Program-made: the position numbers and the translations under genes
Part shown: positions 19,675-30,955 of the stretch, one piece after another
Layout: every line of letters starts with the position of its first letter
Numbering within the stretch: position 1 is the stretch's first letter
DNA from: Cydia pomonella
Lineage: Eukaryota > Arthropoda > Insecta > Lepidoptera > Tortricidae
DNA: 64,000 nt
Assembly: GCF_033807575.1 (NCBI RefSeq)
Contig: NC_084706.1
Coordinates: 27,263,204 to 27,327,203 of the forward strand
Direction of reading: 5' to 3'
Notes under the pieces: generated by a model
What the model saw: only the letters and a program-made list of their open reading frames with translations
Told to the model about the DNA's origin: nothing
The model's database searches: none

Positions 19675-21876
19675 ATGTCTAGTTCAGATTCTTCAGTTTC
19701 GATTAGTGATATACCAAGTACAAGTGGTACGACTACGAGAGGAATAAAAAGAAAAAAACATGCTCAGAAATACAGAAAACAGTGGGAAAGTCAACCTGAA
19801 TTTTCTGGGTGGTTAAAAGCCAGTACAAACAGTATAAATTATGCTCATTGTCTAAGCTGCAAAAAGGAAATAAACATTTCATCTGGAGTAGATGCTTTAA
19901 AAACTCACGCTTCATATAAAATCCACAAAAGAAGCATACAAAACTTAGCAGCGCAACCCAAAATGACTGGTTTCGTGAATAAAGAAATACATACTTTCAA
20001 CAATCAAGTCCGAGAAGGTGAGATTTTTGTATTTTTTGTAAATTTTCTAAATGTATTTTTTATGAAGTTTACGCATGCTATGTACCTACGTTGTTAAATT
20101 TACATTTTTTATTTTTGGTTACAGCTGAAATCAGAATAGCAGCATTTGTAGCGGAACACAACCTGCCGTACGCAATAACTGACCACCTAACAAAATTGAT
20201 AGTGAAAACCTGCCCCGATTCAAAAATAGCTGAAAGTTTAAAATGCTCGCGTCCCAGGGTACAAGCTATCGTTGACAACGTTATAGGTGAAGAAAGTTTC
20301 AAGGCTCTCTGCGAAGACTTACGAAACAATAAGTTTTCTTTAATAATCGATGAATCTACCGACAGGAGTACTACTAAACATTTGTGCTTAGTCGTCAGGT
20401 ATGTTAAAAATTACCAAGTAAGAGATAGTTTCTTAGGACTTATCCCACTTGTAACAGCAGATGCAGCTACATTATACAATAACATCATAGACTTTTTTAA
20501 AGTGCATAATATTCCATATGAACAAAATTTGATCGGTTTTTCTTCCGATGGTGCCAATGTAATGATGGGTTCAAATAACTCTGTTATGACATTATTGACT
20601 AACGAATTAAAGGAATTATTTGTTATGAAATGCATCTGCCATTCCTTCCATTTATGTGCCTCTTATGCTTGTAGCAAAATACCACGATTTGTTGAAGACA
20701 CCATAAGAGATATTTATAATTATTATTCTTCAAGTCCTAAGAGGGTTGGAATGTACAGAGAATTTCAAATATTTTGTGAATTAAAAATTCATAAAATACT
20801 ACATCCTTGTCAGACCAGATAGCTGTCAGTGCATGCAGCTGTATCTAGGGTCTTGGAGCAGTATAAATAAATAAAATAAATAAATATTATAGGACATTAT
20901 TACACAAATTGACTAAGTCCCACAGTATCAAGCTTTAAAGTTGTTTTTTATTGACGCTTCATTAAACGACGAAGTACTGGCAGCTACCAATATATTACAA
21001 AAAATAAATGACCCAGTCACATTACTATTTCTGCAATTCTTAGACTTCGTATTACCTATTTTTAACAAATTAAACAAAGAGATGCAATCAGAACACACAA
21101 AAATACATGTTTTGTATAATCAAGTCTGTACATGTCTAAAAACGCTGTTTGAGTGCTTTTTAAAAAGAGATTATGTCAAAAACACTGTCTTAGAAAAGAT
21201 TGAATATAAAAATCCACACATGTTTTTAAATCTAGACGATATGTACTTCGGAGCAAACGCCATGGGCACTCTTTTAAAAGATAAAAATCTGACTTCTGAG
21301 CAAACGCATTTATTCAAGACAAGATGCTTACAATTTTTTATAGAAGCATGTGACCAGATTATTGCAAGATTTCCAATCAAAAATAACCCAATTCAACACT
21401 TCAGTGCATTTTGTCCAGAAAATGTAAAAAAGGGTGAACGACCGTCAATTGTGGACGTAGTGGCAATGTTTCCAAAATTACATGATAGTCCAAATTATCA
21501 AGAAATAGACACAGAATGGCGTTTGCTCCGTAATACAAAAGATATAAGTAAGTTTTCTGACAACAGTGACAACATTGAAGAATTCTGGATGAGTGTGTCA
21601 ACACTTAAATGCGGTGATAACTCGGCAATGTTTCCAAAATTATCTGCATTTGTATTTTATATTTTAGTATTGCCACACTCATCTGCTAATGTGGAAAGAG
21701 TCTTTTCATCAATAAATTTAATGAAAACCTGTCAACGCAATAGACTGTGTACCCGATCCATAATTGGATTGTTGCACACAAAACAATATATTGACAAAAA
21801 TAATTGTTATAATTTTCCAATTGGAAAAGAATTACATTTAAAAATGTCCCAGAAGGTATACTATACAAACGAATGA
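19675..21876 (+). pseudogene. hAT transposase (BED finger, hATC domain), disabled
   Basis: Exon 1 (19675-20017) starts with an ATG followed by a Ser-rich stretch and a BED-type zinc finger, with WLKAS, HCLSCKKEI and LKTHASYKIHKRS giving the Cys-Cys-His-His ligands. A GTGAGA donor at 20018 and a TTGGTTACAG acceptor ending at 20124 define a 107-bp intron that restores frame. Exon 2 has the RNase H-like core: FSLIIDESTD, then VRYVKN, then LIGFSSDGANVMMG and KCICHSFHLCASYAC. The C-terminal dimerisation block includes LPHSSANVERVFSSIN (about 21670-21720). Two lesions disable it. A TAG at 20820-20822 replaces the tryptophan expected after CQTR, and a SINE fragment of about 60 bp sits near 20868-20927. 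Downstream sequence from about 20930 continues the protein. It belongs to the zinc-finger-862-like hAT group by resemblance. If expressed at all, only a truncated product is likely. Confidence 0.9.
20868..20927 (-). mobile_element. SINE family 2 fragment inside the hAT transposase
   Basis: A TAAATA-rich tail is followed by ATAGGACATTATTACACAAA and TTGACTAAGTCCCACAGTA, the 3' end of SINE family 2 on the minus strand. A CAGTAT string on each side may be the target duplication. It interrupts the coding sequence between blocks ending VLEQY and starting ALKLFFIDA. Confidence 0.8.
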
Positions 21877-22002
21877 ATAAAAACTGTTTTTTCACTTATT
21901 TTACTTTGTTTTAATTGAACAGAAATCTCCCGATTTTTCCCGATTTTTAGTTGGTAGAAACACCGATTTCATAAATGTCAGTTTTGCAACACTGCGCCTC
22001 CC

Positions 22003-23675
22003 ACTCCACCAACGACGCGCATGGCAATATGTCGCGTCCGCGCATCAAGCGCCTTTATTTTACATTTTATTAATATACAACTTTTACTGTGTTCAGGGTT
22101 GTTTTGTTGCTGCTCCCTCATCAGCCCCAATCCTGGACATAACTCTCACAATTACCCGAGAAACTATTGGTCGAAACTCAATAGGTCGAATAATCATTTG
22201 GCATTAATATTGATTAGCAGAACTTCCCTCTTATTAATGGCTAGACTAGGACATGATTAAACTACAGAACACCTTTTAGTTTGAGTCGAATAAATATGGT
22301 TTCAATGCATTTAATTATATACTTATTTTCACTAGCACAAATGACCATAAAATCTTAGGGCTCTCGGATCGGCTCTAACGATTTCGATGAAATTTGCTAT
22401 ATGGGGGTTATCGGGGGGCGCATTTAGCTAGGTTGTATCTCTGGGAACACACGCATTTTTGAGTTTTATACATTTTCCGAGCAACGCTCGGTCTCCCAGA
22501 TATTAAAAACCTATATTGCATAGGTACGATGGCCCACACTGTTAATTGTCCATCGGTGGACCTTATTACAAAAGGCATAAGCTCAACGGGTGGACAGTTA
22601 AGAGTGTTACGGTTTGTACAATACCTATGCTTTTATTCATATTTAAGTTAACAATTGATTCAAACCAAAACTATGCTTAACGCATATACTTAAAAAAGGA
22701 TAATATTTTATTATCCTTTTTGAAGTCGGATTCCTTTTTTTTGTAAAAAAAATATTTCGAAAATAACGATGTATAAGATGTGAAACGTTAATCGACTAAA
22801 CATTCCTTAAACGAAAAGATTACTCTGCCAAATGAAAATCGTCCAATAATAGTTCTGCTAATTTACACACAGAAGCGAACTGAACTGTATGGGAACCAAG
22901 AGTCTGCGTAACGTTAGTCGACTAAAAAAGTTACATCTACAAATGAATCACTCTGCGTAACGATATTCGGCGAATCGTTGTCTGCGAAACGATAATCTGC
23001 GAATTAATTTTCGGAGAATCATTAGGTACCCAGCCCAGACGGGTTATTTAATTATGACGTTTAATTGACACTTGCACCGGCTGGGCTATCAAAATCGCTG
23101 CCAACTTATCTTGGTCTGACTATCCGAAGTAAATTCTCAAGTTTGCTCTCTATCCGGTTTTCAAGGCGAGTGAACTGAGAGGCACTGGGTGCATTAACTC
23201 GTCGATCTGTGCAGGAAAGTACGGGATGCAACTGATGATAGCACACTGCTTACACATCACGGCTAAGTTCTCGTACAGTCACGGTGTTCAAACTAATTTG
23301 TTTATCAATACTAACGGTATGAAATGTTCAATGTAAAGTGAACAATTAAAGTCCGTGACAATTTTTATTTTCATAAAGCAAGTTACATTCACATTTACCA
23401 CTATCTGCCAAACTGCAAAACAGTTTATTGGCAGAAAACTTATTTTACCCTTATCTTTATATTTATCTTTATCTTTATTAGAATTTTAGTTTATGAACGC
23501 TAAAGATTTCAACTCAGTTTTGCTCAAGGTGACTGTATACATTTCTATTTCGTAAGTTCTTAAGTTGTCCTCATTGCAGGAGTGTCCTGTTTTGTCGACA
23601 TTCCTGCGTGGTCACCTTCTTAACTCGTTCCTATATAGTCCACAGTGCTAAGTGGTCACCATTCATATATCGACT
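22003..23675. other. Non-coding sequence; degenerate short repeats
   Basis: The first 60 bases continue the CpG-rich DNA split by the hAT insertion. 22140-22230 and 22830-23030 contain recurrent phrases such as GGTCGAATAATCATTTGGC, GCGTAACGATATTCGGCG and TCTGCGAAACGATAATCTGC, a loose array of about 20-bp units like that at 18850. A small palindrome GGATAATATTTTATTATCC lies near 22697, and a (CTTTAT)n tract near 23450 looks like a LINE tail. No gene was recognised. Confidence 0.45.
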
Positions 23676-24055
23676 ATAATTGCAAACTTGTCACCGCTCA
23701 TAAATTTTAGCTAACCACTGTAGGTACGACACATGAATGGTGACGTTCCGTTGTGAAGATTACTGATGAAATTGGGTCGGGCCGAAATGGACAACCGCAG
23801 ACTCAACTGTACTATCGCTCAACACTTGACTTGGCGTAATGCGTTCTCTTAACATTTCTCCCCATAATTGCTAACGTATCACCTCTCATATATTTTAGCT
23901 AAGCACTGTACGACACACGAATGGTGACGTTCCCTTGTGAAGATTACTGATGATTATTGGGTCGGGCCGGAATGGACAACTGTAGACTTAACTGTACTAT
24001 CGCTGATAGATTTCAACACTTGACTTGGCGTAATGCGTTCTATTAACATTTCTCC
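23676..24055. repeat. Diverged tandem duplication, 188-bp unit
   Basis: Two units start at ATAATTGCAAACTTG (23676) and ATAATTGCTAACGTA (23864). They share TGGTGACGTTCC, TGTGAAGATTACTGATGA, TTGGGTCGGGCC and CACTTGACTTGGCGTAATG, with several small indels. No stable open frame is shared by both units. Confidence 0.8.
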
Positions 24056-24540
24056 CTCAGTCTTTGTGGACCATATAGGAATATGGATAAGATAAGAAAT
24101 TGAAGATATGAATTTGGACGAGTTGGGAAGGTAACGATTTAGAATTTTCCGTTTGCAATAGGCCACCTCATTGTTTCATATTTGTCTATTTCAAAACTTA
24201 TCTAGTGACCTACGTTGCGATAGACCCGGTTTTAAGATATGTTCCTGAGGATATGCCCAATCCAATGCCATTTTTTTAGGTATGGGTACTTGTCTGGTTA
24301 TTCTTCATAAGTGAGCGTTTATGATACAATTAGGCTGAAATATGATTTGCCTCCTACATAAAAAAGGTGCTAGTCTGCAGTGTACTGCGTCTAGGGTAAT
24401 TGTGTGTCACCGGCACACCGCACGTATCTGTTGCCGCACTACTAGCTCCGCACCTGTATTAACCAGTTTACTCGCGAACTATTGAGAAAATAAAACGAGC
24501 CGACTTTTATTAAATCTACTATTCGTATCCCTACTCATCA
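24056..24540. other. Intergenic sequence, nothing recognised
   Basis: No repeat, RNA or coding signal was identified here. Confidence 0.3.
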
Positions 24541-24857
24541 TCTCCTTACGTTGTCTCAGCTTTTTGCCATAGGTCATGGAAGCCTGGAGTCCACTTGACA
24601 GCTAATTCCGAGAATCGGCGTGCACTAGTTTTTACGAAAGCGACTGCTATCTGACCTTCCAACCCAGAGGGTAAACTATGCCTTATTAGGATTAGTCCAG
24701 TTTCCTCACGATGTTTTCCTACACTGAAAAGCGGCTGGTAAATATCAAATAATATTTTATACATAAGTTCGGAAGAAGTCATTGGTACGACCCGAGGTTT
24801 GAACCCGCCACCTCCAGATTGAAAGTCACACGCTCTAACCGTTTCGCCACCACCGCT
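24541..24857 (-). mobile_element. tRNA-derived SINE, family 1 (diverged copy)
   Basis: It aligns along its length with the copies at 879 and 47651 but with many substitutions (for example GAGAATCGGCGTGCACTAG), and the box B reads GGTTCAAACCTCGG. It is an older insertion than the 47651 copy. No clear target duplication was found. Confidence 0.85.
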
Positions 24858-25572
24858 TTTTTTCACTATTCGTAACTAAAGTAGCTCTATCTGTCTGTCA
24901 CTTCATGCTTGATCCGCTTGAATGGATTTACTAGTAGATGAATTAGATATAGAAATATTTTGAGGCCCGGGAAACGACATAGGATAGTTTTTAACAATAA
25001 TAATCATCATTAGACTTATTATATTGATTGAACGCAGCCGACGCGCACGAATGAGGGTAGACCGAGCGCGGTCTACACAATTTTGACACCCATCTGCTAT
25101 CATCAGTTACCCGTGAACAAGATGCATGTAACTGTGTCGAAATATCGGGAGCTCGAAAACAATACAAAAGGTAATCACGGTCCATATCTCGGTCAATATA
25201 AGTGAAACTAACCGTGAATCATTGAACACTGTTAATCATTATCATCTTTCCAGGAAGAGGAAGTCGCGGGCAGAAGCAAGTACTTAATACTTATATAAAA
25301 TTATTTCAATCAGTAAATTGTGTATGTTTGAGCAAAGTTAAAAATAAATTCCCAATACCCATTTCTCAGATATTCTTCCACAAGTTTGCCCTCCATTATA
25401 GTAATATTAACAATTTGGTATGTCGATATTGTACAAGCCTTTACGAAAGGTTTTCACGATCGAGTGGATCGTCTCAAATTGGCCCTTAGATTATTGAAGC
25501 TATAAATTGCGTGGACAACAGAAACCCAATTCAGATATAATAACTTGTTACGGTTTTAATACGACATTTAAA
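24858..25572. other. Intergenic sequence, nothing firm
   Basis: Contains several short open frames without recognisable domains. The end may include part of the LINE remnant that follows. Confidence 0.3.
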
Positions 25573-25938
25573 CCCTCTAGAATACCTCAACGTGTCTTAC
25601 TTAGTGCAGTTGTGTATGCTAAAAGGAACGTGGGAAGACCGATGCTGCGCTTTAAAGGCTGTGTTAAGCGAGACATGTCAGCATTTGAAATCGACCACCA
25701 TGCCTGGGAAACCTTAGCTGAAGACCGTGATGGATGGCGCAGGCATGTTGTGGAGGGGAGAAGGCTATGTGACCAAGCCTGATTTAATGCTTTAGATAGC
25801 AGAAGGTGTCACAGAAAGCCAACTAGGACAGGAACCTCAGATGGCATGAGGTTTCTCTGCCAAAAATATCGAAGATCGTGCCGCTCACGCATCGGCATCC
25901 ACAGTCATCAAACCCATTGTCTAAACAGCAATGCATAA
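25573..25938 (+). pseudogene. LINE ORF2 C-terminus with zinc finger, disabled
   Basis: One frame runs from 25573 to TAA at 25936-25938 with a single internal TGA (25780-25782). Blocks RIPQRVLLSAV, KRNVGRPMLRFKGCVKRDM, WETLAEDRDGWRRHV and, after the stop, FLCQKYRRSCRSRIGIHSH match the better copy at 50169-50516. These are the post-reverse-transcriptase tail and terminal C2H2 finger of a LINE (RTE-like by recall). The second finger cysteine is replaced by tyrosine (CQKY instead of CHKC). A GATGATGATGAGGATCATC tail follows at about 25966, consistent with a trinucleotide 3' tail. Confidence 0.78.
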
Positions 25939-26318
25939 GTTGTCTGCAATGGACGCCAAGGCCTGTGATGATGATGAGGATCATCTTGGTGGTTGGCGCG
26001 CATCTCAAGCAGGACTTGAACTTCATTTCGCTTGCACCAGACAGCGTAAGCGATCTTCAAGGTCGTATCGAAATTGATTCAAAACCGTGACAAGTTGTTA
26101 AATCTGAATTGATCTTCAGGAAACTTACCTTTTGAAGGTATTTCTAATAATACACATAACAACCTAAAGTACAGCACCGAGGACGGCAAGGCGTTATGAA
26201 AGGATAAGGGGCTACACGGGCGATTCTACAAGTCCCTCGCGAGACCCGATGTAGAACTGCTCGCGTCGGTGAACTGGTTACGATTCCGGGACCTTTTCGG
26301 AGAAATTTAGGGTTTTAC

Positions 26319-26816
26319 GTGTGCATATACGGTCTTGTGGACCGCGAAGTGCCGTACTACAATTACTCACCTGTGCCAATTCTCAAAAATGGTCGTGCCA
26401 CAACCTATTGGGATCGATTTATCATCACTGACAGGACTATATTAGGCTATAAGCCTGAAATTGCGCTGATAAACCGATCGCAGTGCCGGACCGTGCTCAT
26501 CGACGCCAACATCCCTCATGATGAGAATCTCGTGAAAGCCGAGAAGGACATTTCCAGCTAGTACCTAAACTTGGCTCACGAGATAACCGCCATGTGGGAT
26601 GTTGACTCGACGATCATTGTTCCGATAGTCGTGTCAGCGAATGGTCTCATAGCAAAGAGTCTCGACCATCACCTAGATAGACTCTTGTTGGAAGACTGCA
26701 TCAAGGGCCACATGCAGAAGGCGGTAATCTTGGACACTTGCGCATATAGTACGTCAATTCCTCTTTCTGTAGCCCTGACCCGCTGTGAAATAAATAAACA
26801 ATATAGTAATAAATAA
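26319..26816 (+). pseudogene. LINE ORF C-terminus, possible restriction-like endonuclease
   Basis: A single frame of about 165 codons is interrupted only by TAG at 26559-26561. Recognisable blocks are YWDRFIITDRTI, KPEIALINRSQCRTVLIDAN, IPHDENLVKAEKD, YLNLAHEITAMWDV, IVPIVVSANGLIAKSLDHHL and HMQKAVILDT. By recall this is the conserved C-terminus of an arthropod non-LTR element. The spacing of P[DE]...(V)DAN with a downstream Lys suggests the PD-(D/E)XK endonuclease of R2/R4-type LINEs, an inference; here the Asp of PD is Glu. A second copy of the final block lies at 31854-31922. The element is 5'-truncated and carries a stop. Confidence 0.7.
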
Positions 26817-27098
26817 ATTATTCTAATTAAGTTTTACTTAAAAGAAAGACACGAACGTGTTAAGCGTGCAATAAAATGTCTATGACCCAGCACTATTTAA
26901 AAATACCGTAACCATTAAAGCCGTAACAACCGTATTATTACGCGATGCCGTAAATTAGGCTGAACCAGTAAACAGTCTTGGCAGGCAGCGGGGCCTACTT
27001 CTGAAATTGGCCCATTATGGAAATGTACTCGATACGCTGCATGAAGGCGTGCAAGAGCCACACTGCCATTAGTGCTGGCGATCCGAATATTACCTTAA

Positions 27099-27532
27099 GG
27101 GGCTGTCAACACCCAATGTCCTTGAAATTGATGTTACTTAAACAGTTTTTTAAGAAAGACTATTTTGTTTTAGTCAAGTAAGAAAAATATATGTTCATAT
27201 TAATTATATTTCAAAGACCGTGGTTGTACTCGAGACATGATTGAACGAAATCGGCTCGATAGAAAATAATTGCAAAGATTGGTCTTAAAATCACAATTAA
27301 ACGGTTATATGTCTTTATTGTTTTGACTTATGGGTCTGCAATTAAAATCACAATTTAAAAACCTTTATATCTAAACCGCTAATGAGTAAAATATTACACT
27401 AATAATCTACTTTTTTTTATTTAAATACTTTTCTTATTATTCCCTTGCCCAGGCCCAGTAACATGCGACAGTGTTTTCTCATTTACTCCGATACAAATAG
27501 ACAGTGTGCGCGCTTTAGGTATTGACAGCCTC
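27099..27532. mobile_element. 434-bp TTAA-target MITE
   Basis: It is bounded by TTAA at 27095-27098 and 27533-27536. Inverted ends are GGGGCTGTCAACACC on the left and GAGGCTGTCAATACC on the right, read inward. A TTAA target is characteristic of piggyBac and Kolobok transposases; the purine-rich start fits Kolobok better. It has no open frame. A partial copy lies at 29426-29690. Confidence 0.8.
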
Positions 27533-27540
27533 TTAAACAG

Positions 27541-27783
27541 CCCGATTCGAAGAATGAGATACGATAACGATAAGTTCTGGTTTGGATCAGTTCTCATTTA
27601 GATATCGTTTATATGTCGTATAATTGACAGAACAGCAAAAGTCACTTTGACGTTAGAAATATCGTAGATAGATCTTATTGGGATCACAACGGAATCGAAA
27701 TAAACGTCAATTTTGACATGTCGTTTAGTTATCGATCTTTCCAAGATCTTTATCGTGTCTTAATCATTCTTCGAATCGGGCCG
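27541..27783. mobile_element. 243-bp palindromic MITE (CCCGATTCGAAGAATGA ends)
   Basis: The inverted ends CCCGATTCGAAGAATGA match perfectly. A second copy in reverse orientation lies at 59405-59672, and both share AACTAAACGACATGTCAA and CACTTTGACGTTAGAAATA segments (strand-adjusted). A shorter relative is at 62751-62859. It starts only a few bases from the TTAA element at 27099. No protein is encoded. Confidence 0.85.
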
Positions 27784-28295
27784 AAAGTGGCAATTGCAGC
27801 TGCATTGCGCATTGTGATAGGGCTTGCAATTTGCAATACACACGTTTTTCATCATACTTGCGAAGAAAAAACTAAATTTTAAGCGAAATAATTCTTAAAT
27901 ACGGTTAGGTATAATATCAAACATTCGTCCGCCATTTTGTAATTTCTTGACAGGTTAGACATCGAGGCACAGACCTATTTGGTATTCAGCCACGATTGAA
28001 AATTGTGTAAAAATATTTAAATAGCTGTTAAATTACTCAAATTAAATAATTTTAAACATAAACAAAAATATTAAATTATAAACGTCAGTATTTTAAAAGT
28101 AAAACTCATTTATGTTACTTGCTTGGTTTGTATAAGTGACATAATTTTAAAAAAGCTATATCTGCCTAGGGAGTTACATTTTTTTTTTCACCATCCATAA
28201 CTCCCACGGGAACAATATAGGAATTTGTCCTTCAGTACACCTGCATGAAATAAGATAGGTAACCTAATCTTTTTCGAGCAAGTGTGATGAAATAG
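27784..28295. other. AT-rich sequence, nothing recognised
   Basis: No element or coding frame was identified. Confidence 0.3.
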
Positions 28296-28675
28296 TTATT
28301 TATTTTACAAGGGGGCAAAGTTGTTCTTTAACCGCTCGTGATATTTCTGCCCGAGAATTGAACCACGAGCGTAACGAGTAGTTCGAGAAGTAGAATATGG
28401 AGCGTTGCGAGGGTTTCAAGGCACGAGGGCTAAACAAACTTTGCCTCCGAGTGAAATACAAAATTTTTCACTATACCAACGCGAGGAAAATACTAACTAT
28501 GAAATAGCAAAAAAAAATCAAACCAAATCAAATCCAAATGAACGTAATAAAATTGTATCATTCATAATCGTCATTTAAAAGTCAATTCTGATTACTTTGC
28601 CCCACTTGTGGATAAAATGGAATTTTCTCATTCGTTTTTGAACAATAAAGAGGGTCTTTACCAGTTGGTGTGGTA
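28296..28675 (+). repeat. Interspersed repeat X, uninterrupted copy
   Basis: About 380 bp running from ACAAGGGGGCAAAGTTGTT through CCACGAGCGTAACGAG to CCAGTTGGTGTGGTAAAA. The reverse complement of the same unit occurs at 36785-39105, split by a 1.9-kb transposon. This copy therefore preserves the empty site (ATTT at 28573-28576). It has no coding capacity. Confidence 0.8.
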
Positions 28676-28931
28676 AAAAAGATTTTGGGGCTATCATTCG
28701 ACGTGACAGGTTGGTACAATTGAAAACTCAAAAGTTATAAATCAAGTTAATTTTTACCTCAAGCCGATAAGCCAATTATACCCTCTGCTAAGCAAGTCCA
28801 CGTGAATTTACTGCCCCCGGTCGAATTGAAAAACTTTTCACTTCGCATTGAGTTGGTTAATGTGACAGAGATAGCGGTAGAATTATAGGCCTAATTTAAA
28901 TTAAGGTAAGAATACCAATGACATTATGTTG

Positions 28932-29200
28932 ACGACCGGTCTGGCCTAGTGGGTGACCCTGCCTATGAAGCCGATGGTCCCGGGTTCAAATCCTGGTAAG
29001 GGCATTTATTCGTGTGATGAGCATGGATATTTGTTCCTGAGTCATGGGTGTTTTCTATGTATTTAAGTATTTATAAATATTTATATATTATATATATCTT
29101 TGTCTAAGTACCCTCAACACAAGCCTTATTGAGCTTACTGTGGGACTTAGTCAATTTGTGTAATAATGTCCTATAATATTTATTTATTTATTTATAATAT
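28932..29200 (+). mobile_element. tRNA-derived SINE, family 2
   Basis: Forward copy: GACCGGTCTGGCCTAGTGGG head, box B CGGGTTCAAATCCTGG, body with GTGTGATGAGCA and AACACAAGCCTTATTGAGC, and tail ATATTTATTTATTTATA. This is one of the more complete copies in the window. Confidence 0.88.
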
Positions 29201-29425
29201 GGGTAAGTGTTTCTCGCATCACATTGGGGCCTATTTACACTTTTATTAGTGTTTATTGTGATTTTATACTTTTGCCAATAAATGCAATTAGCAAATTAAA
29301 GCGCATGGTTCCCATTCTGCGGTCCATGCGCTCATGGTCTGGGAAGCCCTCAGGGACCAAGCAAACCCCTTCCCTGCTCTACCCCTGCGAGTACCCCCAG
29401 TGGGATTCAAGGAATCACGCCGGGA

Positions 29426-29690
29426 GAGGCTGTCAACACCCAATGTCCTTGAAATTGTTGTTACTTAAACAGTTTTTTAAGAAAAACTATTTGTTTTAGT
29501 CAAGTAAGAAAAATATATGTTCATATTAATTATATTTCAAAGACCGTGGTTGTACTCAATACATGATTGAACGAAATCGGCTCGATAGAAAATAATTGCA
29601 AAGATTGGTCTTAAAATCACAATTAAACGGTTCTATGTCTTTATTGTTTTGACTTATGGGTCTGCAATTAAAATCACAATATCAACACAT
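29426..29690. repeat. Partial copy of the TTAA-target MITE
   Basis: Begins GAGGCTGTCAACACCCAATG and follows 27100-27360 closely (about 95% by eye), in the same orientation. It lacks the right terminus and a left TTAA, so it was moved or rearranged after insertion. Confidence 0.8.
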
Positions 29691-29699
29691 TTATATCTA

Positions 29700-30508
29700 A
29701 GCCGTGATTTTAACTTTTACCAGGTTTTTTGACATTTTCGGCAGTAATGTCGCGCTACAATACTGCTGGAGTAATGCTGCCGACTGCATTTCTTCAGGAA
29801 AAGCTAAGCTTTTTTCCATAATTAAACTTCATTTAATATCTCAACAAAAAACAGCCTGTTGTGCGTAGTTCGATACTTGACCGATTTTGTAGCATGTTAG
29901 GACTATTCATTTTGAATGGAAGCCATATTTCTCCTGAATTCTGATTGTTGGCAACATATACCTGCGATATAAGCGCATTTTACGCTGACAGAAGCTATAA
30001 ATCCACCGATAAATCTACCGATAAGTCTATAGTTCTATACTATCGCTCAACACAACAACAAGAACACTTTGATATCCGTTTACATTTTGTTGCTACGTAT
30101 CTAGGTGTCAACGTAAATTTGTTACATACGCTTAGTAAATGAAACCCAGCTTAAAATTGGCCTTACAATACGTACAGAGTATTACGATCACCTTATGTTG
30201 GTTTTTCTTTGGGAATTCACTGGTTGGTGTCCAAAGCTACGATTAACAGCAGATAAAGGTATGTGGTTATTAACAATTTTGCACCTTAACCACTTTGTGT
30301 TAAGGCAGAAAATATCGACTTACTTTTCGCTCTCAAGTCTGCATGTGTGACATGTCGGAGGATGAGTTGGAGGTAATTTTTGATATTGTCGTGAAATAGA
30401 AGTGTCATCGCCAATCTGTCAAGTAAGGGCACTTTGAACATGAAAATAACCAGGGGGCACAACCGAGGTTACGTTCTCATTAAAAAAAAAATTATCACCT
30501 CATGAAAA
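29700..30508. other. Intergenic sequence, nothing recognised
   Basis: Only short frames without known domains. The 29290-29425 segment just upstream is GC-rich and unlike its surroundings but was not identified. Confidence 0.3.
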
Positions 30509-30940
30509 AGCGGCCAAGTGCGATTCGGACTCGTCCATGAAGGGTTCCGTACCATTTATTAAAAAAAAAACTACTTACTAGATCTCGTTCAAATCAATTT
30601 TTGGTGGAAGTTTGCATGGTAATGTATATCATATATTTTTTTTAGTTTTTTCATTCTGTTATTTTAGAAGTTACAGGGGGGGAGGGGCACACACTTTGCT
30701 ACTTTGGAAGTGTCTCTCGCGCAATCTATTCAGTTTAGAAAAAAATTATATTAGAAACCTCAATATCATTTTTGAAGACTTACCCATAACCCCACACGTA
30801 TGGGTTTGATGAAAAAAGATTTTTTGAGTTTCAGTTCTAAGTATAGGGAACCACCAAAATTCATCGGACGTCGGACAGACAGACGGACATGATGAATCCA
30901 TAAGGGTTCCGTTTTTTGCCATTTGGCTACGGAACCCTAA
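30509..30940. repeat. Widespread lepidopteran GGTTCCG repeat
   Basis: Starts GCGGCCAAGTGCGATTCGGA and ends TTTGCCATTTGGCTACGGAA CCC, with internal ACGGACATGATGAATCCATA. GGGTTCCGTA and its complement occur near both ends. The form is familiar from many moth genomes. Fragments with GGGTTCCG also occur near 750 and 36249. Class is unresolved. Confidence 0.75.
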
Positions 30941-30955
30941 AAAAGAGATACAAAC

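Larger units (their letters stand above)
19119..21994 (+). mobile_element. hAT transposon with transposase pseudogene
   Basis: The element is 2876 bp with termini CAGCGTTGCAAAAGT (left) and, inverted, CAGTGTTGCAAAACTGA (right). It is flanked by a perfect 8-bp duplication CGCCTCCC (19111-19118 and 21995-22002). TCCCGAT motifs recur just inside both ends and could be transposase-binding subterminal repeats. It carries one intron-containing transposase gene in forward orientation, now broken, plus a nested 127-bp MITE and a SINE fragment. It landed in CpG-rich DNA. Confidence 0.94.

Noticed and set aside
27099..29690. Direct repeats at 27099 and 29426 as LTRs of one retrotransposon
   Set aside because: No primer-binding site, polypurine tract or pol sequence lies between; the first copy has its own inverted ends and TTAA flanks, so these are MITE copies.
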